From Gemmatimonadota bacterium (GTDB lineage Bacteria; Gemmatimonadota; Gemmatimonadetes; Gemmatimonadales; Gemmatimonadaceae): a stretch of 8,032 nucleotides of DNA. The stretch covers positions 1 to 8,032 of the forward strand of contig JAQBPZ010000227.1 of NCBI GenBank assembly GCA_028287225.1, read 5' to 3'. Each line of letters opens with the position of its first letter. Within the stretch, counting starts at the first letter, position 1. Shown in pieces: positions 5,321-8,032 of the stretch. A program made the translations under genes and the position numbers. The notes below the pieces were generated by a model that saw nothing but the letters and a program-made list of their open reading frames with translations, had not been told where the DNA came from and searched no databases.

Positions 5321-5441
5321 CCCCTGAAAGCACCAGGGCTCGTTGCGCGACCGCAATTGCTTCACCCCTGAAAGCACCAGGGCTCGTTGCGCGACCGGGA
5401 GTTGCTTCTCCCCTGAAAGCATCAGGACTCGTTGCGCGACA
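5313..5441 (+). repeat. Three tandem copies of a 44-45 bp repeat
   Basis: Units begin at 5313, 5357 and 5402. Copies 1 and 2 are identical for about 40 bp (TTGCTTCACCCCTGAAAGCA then CCAGGGCTCGTTGCGCGACC). Copy 3 differs at a few positions (TTCTCC for TTCACC, ATCAGGACT for ACCAGGGCT). Each unit ends in CTCGTTGCGCGAC, which also resembles the tips of elements A and B. The array lies about 95 bp upstream of the metalloprotease gene. Confidence 0.9.
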
Positions 5442-5486
5442 GCGCCCAGCGCTCTCGCGCGCTCGCGCGTTTCAAGGGTAAGTCTC

Positions 5487-5506
5487 CGTTCCCCTCCTCC
5501 GGGGGA
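5487..5506. other. Short hairpin in the metalloprotease upstream region
   Basis: TTCCCC and GGGGAA form a 6-bp stem around a loop of about 7 nt (within CGTTCCCCTCCTCCGGGGGA). It lies about 30 nt before the metalloprotease start, where it could act as a terminator remnant, operator or mRNA element. No matched -10/-35 pair or Shine-Dalgarno was found between here and the ATG. Confidence 0.3.
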
Positions 5507-5536
5507 ATCGTCCCACCCGTGGCATTCGGTACACAC

Positions 5537-8032
5537 ATGAAGATCAGACTCATCGCGATCGCGACCGTCGTCGCGGCCGCAGGCTGCTCGGGCAGCACGC
5601 CCGCGCCGTCGACCACACCCGCGCCGCAGGGCGGCGGGCAGCGGTCCGCCCAGGTGCCCGGCGGTGCCGCCGGCCAGTCCAACGTCCCGCAGGACACCAC
5701 CGGGCGCGCGCTCGGCGGCGGCGGAGGTGGGGGCGGCGCGGCCAGCCCGCGTCCCTACAACCGCGTGATCACCGCCGACGCGAAGACCCGCCGAGGCATG
5801 TTCGCCGTGCACCGCGTCGGCGACCGCCTCTACTTCGAGATCCCCACGCGGGAGCTCAACAAGGACATGCTCGTCGTCGGCCGCTACACGCGCGCCGCCG
5901 CCGCCGATCCCAACCTGCCCGGCGGCCAGTTCGGCGAGTACGGCGGCGACCAGTTCGTGGAGCGCACCCTGCGCTGGGAGCGCAACGGCAACCGCGTGAT
6001 CCTGCGGTCGCCCTCGTTCGCCATCACCGCCGACACCGCGCTCCCCGTCTACCGCGCCGTGCAGGCCGCGAACTACGCGCCCATCGTCGCCATCCTGAAC
6101 GTGGACACGTACGGGCCCGACAGCGCCGCCGTCGTGGACGTCACGCGCCTCTTCACCTCGTTCGTCCCCGAGCTGATGGCGCTGCGCGTCGCCTCGGCGC
6201 AGCAGTTCGACCCGAGCCGCTCCTACGTGGAGCGCGTGCTCGCCTTCCCCGACAACGTGGAAGTGGAAGCGACGCAGACCGGCACCATCGCCCCCGCCGG
6301 CGGCGGCCAGGGTGGCGGCCAGGGCGGCGGCGGTGCCGCGCGTCCGGCCACGAGCGTGCTCGCGCACTGGAGCATCGTCCGCCTGCCCGAGCAGCCGATG
6401 ATGCCCCGCCGCTTCGACGAGCGCGTCGGCTTCTTCACCGAGCGCTTCGTGGACTTCGGCGCCGACTCCCGCGCCGCGCGTCGCCAGTACATCACCCGCT
6501 TCCGCCTCGAGTGCTCGGATCGGATGGAGGGCAACCTCTGCTACCCGAAGAAGCCCATCGTCTACTACGTGGACCCGAACACCCCCGAGCAGTGGAAGCC
6601 GTACGTCCGCAAGGCGATCCTCGACTGGCAGCCCGCCTTCGAGGCTGCCGGCTTCAAGGACGGCATCGTCGCCATGGACCCGCCGGCCAACGACCCCGAC
6701 TGGTCGCCCGAGGACATCCGCCACACGGTCATCCGCTGGCTGCCGTCGACGACCGAGAACGCCGTCGGCCCGCACGTCTCCGACCCGCGCACCGGCGAGA
6801 TCCTCAACGGCTCGTCGCGCATCTTCCAGAACGTCATCAACCTGAACCGCGCCTGGTACTTCACGCAGGCGTCGCAGCTCGACCCGCGCGCCCGCAGCTT
6901 CCCCTTCCCGGACTCGCTCACCGGGCGGCTGCTGGAGTTCGTCGTCGCCCATGAGATCGGCCACACCATCGGCCTGCAGCACGACCAGATCGGCAGCTCC
7001 ACGTACCCAGCCGACAGCATCCGCAGCCCGAGCTGGACGCACCGGATGGGACACTCCCTGTCCATCATGGACTACTCGCGCTACAACTACGTCGCGCAGC
7101 CCGAGGACCACATCGCGCTCGAGGACATCATCCCGCGCATCGGTCCGTACGACAAGTACGCGATCATGTGGGGCTACAAGCCGATTCCCGGCGCCACCAC
7201 CTGGACGGCGGAGCTTCCGACGCTCGAAAGCTGGTCGCGCATGCAGGACACGGTGCCCTGGTACCGCTTCTCGGCGAACAACGAGTTCGGCGCATTCGGC
7301 ACGCAGAGCGAGGCCGTGGGTGATGCCGATCCCGTGAAGAGCACGACGCTGGGCTTCAAGAACCTCGAGCGCACCGTGGGCTACATCATGGGCGCGGCGG
7401 TCAAGCCCGGCGAGGACAACAGCGACCTGCGCGAGATCTACGATCGCACCGTCGGGCAGTGGGCCACGGAGGCCGGCCACGTCGCGACGATGATCGGCGG
7501 CGGCACCGTGCAGTACAAGTCGGGCAGCCAGACCGGCGCGGTGTACACCGCCATGCCGAAGGCGCGGCAGGCGGATGCGGTGCGCTTCCTGAACGAGAAG
7601 GTGTTCAGGACGCCGACGTTCCTGATCCGCCCGGACATCGCGTCGCGGATCGAGGCGGGCGGCATGATCAACCGCATCAACGGCGCGCAGGGGCGCGTGC
7701 TCGGCGCGCTGTTCAACGACGGGCGCCTGAACCGGTTGCTGGAAGGCGAAGCCGTCGCGACCAACAAGAGCAACGTCTACACGCTCGCGGGCCTGCTCGA
7801 CGACCTGCGCCGCGGCATCTGGTCGGAGGTGTATGCGGGACAGTCCATCGACGCGTTCCGCCGGGAGCTGCAGAGCGACTACCTCACGCAGATCAACAAC
7901 AAGCTCAACCCGCCGCCGGTCAACCCGGCGCTGGTGGCGCAGGCGGCGCAGTTCGGCATCACGCTGGTCACGCTCAGCGACGACGCGAAGTCACAGCTGC
8001 GCGGAACCCTGGTGACGCTGCGGAACGACCTG
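5537..8032 (+). CDS. Lipoprotein zinc-dependent metalloprotease, DUF5118/DUF5117/DUF4953 type (3' end missing)
   Basis: 832 codons without a stop before the window ends. Residues 1-17 (MKIRLIAIATVVAAAGC) form a lipoprotein signal with lipobox AAGC, so Cys17 would be lipidated and the enzyme held in an outer or inner membrane. A Pro/Gly/Gln-rich linker follows (about 18-70), including eight Gly in a row. The DUF5118-like part has ITADAKTRRGMFAVHR and LYFEIPTRELNKDML. DUF5117-like sequence runs to about residue 300 and is interrupted by GGGQGGGQGGGG at 255-266. The metzincin-like domain has HEIGHTIGLQHD at 472-483 (zinc ligands His472, His476 and His482, catalytic Glu473) and a Met-turn SIMDY at 509-513. 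Relatives are usually about 850-900 residues, so little is missing. Substrate unknown. The ATG lacks a clear ribosome site; it is chosen because the lipoprotein signal begins there. Confidence 0.93.
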   Translation, partial: MKIRLIAIATVVAAAGCSGSTPAPSTTPAPQGGGQRSAQVPGGAAGQSNVPQDTTGRALGGGGGGGGAASPRPYNRVITADAKTRRGMFAVHRVGDRLYFEIPTRELNKDMLVVGRYTRAAAADPNLPGGQFGEYGGDQFVERTLRWERNGNRVILRSPSFAITADTALPVYRAVQAANYAPIVAILNVDTYGPDSAAVVDVTRLFTSFVPELMALRVASAQQFDPSRSYVERVLAFPDNVEVEATQTGTIAPAGGGQGGGQGGGGAARPATSVLAHWSIVRLPEQPMMPRRFDERVGFFTERFVDFGADSRAARRQYITRFRLECSDRMEGNLCYPKKPIVYYVDPNTPEQWKPYVRKAILDWQPAFEAAGFKDGIVAMDPPANDPDWSPEDIRHTVIRWLPSTTENAVGPHVSDPRTGEILNGSSRIFQNVINLNRAWYFTQASQLDPRARSFPFPDSLTGRLLEFVVAHEIGHTIGLQHDQIGSSTYPADSIRSPSWTHRMGHSLSIMDYSRYNYVAQPEDHIALEDIIPRIGPYDKYAIMWGYKPIPGATTWTAELPTLESWSRMQDTVPWYRFSANNEFGAFGTQSEAVGDADPVKSTTLGFKNLERTVGYIMGAAVKPGEDNSDLREIYDRTVGQWATEAGHVATMIGGGTVQYKSGSQTGAVYTAMPKARQADAVRFLNEKVFRTPTFLIRPDIASRIEAGGMINRINGAQGRVLGALFNDGRLNRLLEGEAVATNKSNVYTLAGLLDDLRRGIWSEVYAGQSIDAFRRELQSDYLTQINNKLNPPPVNPALVAQAAQFGITLVTLSDDAKSQLRGTLVTLRNDL

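Noticed and set aside
5001..5333. A 110-codon minus-strand open frame over the repeat cluster
   Set aside because: It runs antisense through the DUF3006 gene and across inverted repeats, and its Met start lies inside a repeat copy. There is no coding signature.
5313..5441. A CRISPR-like array
   Set aside because: Units are contiguous, 44-45 bp, with no variable spacers between repeats and no cas genes nearby. It is a plain tandem repeat.
5318..7480. A 720-codon minus-strand open frame opposite the metalloprotease
   Set aside because: The plus-strand gene has a lipobox, a zinc motif and a Met-turn. The antisense frame is Val/Ala/Gly/Arg/Asp-rich and its end is just the tandem repeat translated.

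Overview
The window is GC-rich (well above 60% by eye), with strongly GC-biased third codon positions and long intergenic regions full of inverted repeats. The gene set points to a Gram-negative environmental bacterium: a probable TonB-dependent receptor start, a lipoprotein zinc metalloprotease of the DUF5118/DUF5117/DUF4953 type, an FAD-Rieske oxidoreductase, RmuC and a DUF3006 protein. Gemmatimonadota is my best guess. That rests on gene content, repeat style and probable leaderless starts, not on any marker gene.

Layout: (1) 1-130, minus, the first 43 residues of an exported protein, probably a TonB-dependent receptor. (2) 131-561, a divergent intergenic region holding repeat element A (171-483), about 310 bp with long terminal inverted repeats. 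(3) 562-759, plus, a 65-residue protein of unknown function. (4) 760-939, a large inverted repeat and then a probable leaderless promoter. (5) 940-1491, plus, an exported histidine-phosphatase-family protein. (6) 1486-1700, an inverted repeat between convergent genes whose arms contain both stop codons. (7) 1681-3219, minus, an FAD-dependent oxidoreductase with a C-terminal Rieske domain. (8) 3220-3637, a second divergent intergenic region with repeat element B (3331-3609), a diverged and inverted relative of A. (9) 3638-4771 rmuC and 4768-5064 a DUF3006 protein, a two-gene operon with an ATGA stop/start overlap. (10) 5065-5536, a cluster of five copies of a shorter repeat, two in one orientation and three in the other. 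(11) 5537 to the window end, plus, the zinc metalloprotease, still open after 832 codons.

Apart from the rmuC-DUF3006 pair, the genes look like separate transcription units and do not form an obvious pathway. The most unusual content is non-coding. Elements A and B belong to one family: terminal inverted repeats, a related core of about 100 bp with hairpins that seem to be kept despite base changes, and arms built from short periodic units. Both sit in divergent promoter regions, and the outer end of B may supply the -35 of the rmuC promoter. No transposase, CRISPR array, tRNA or rRNA gene was seen.
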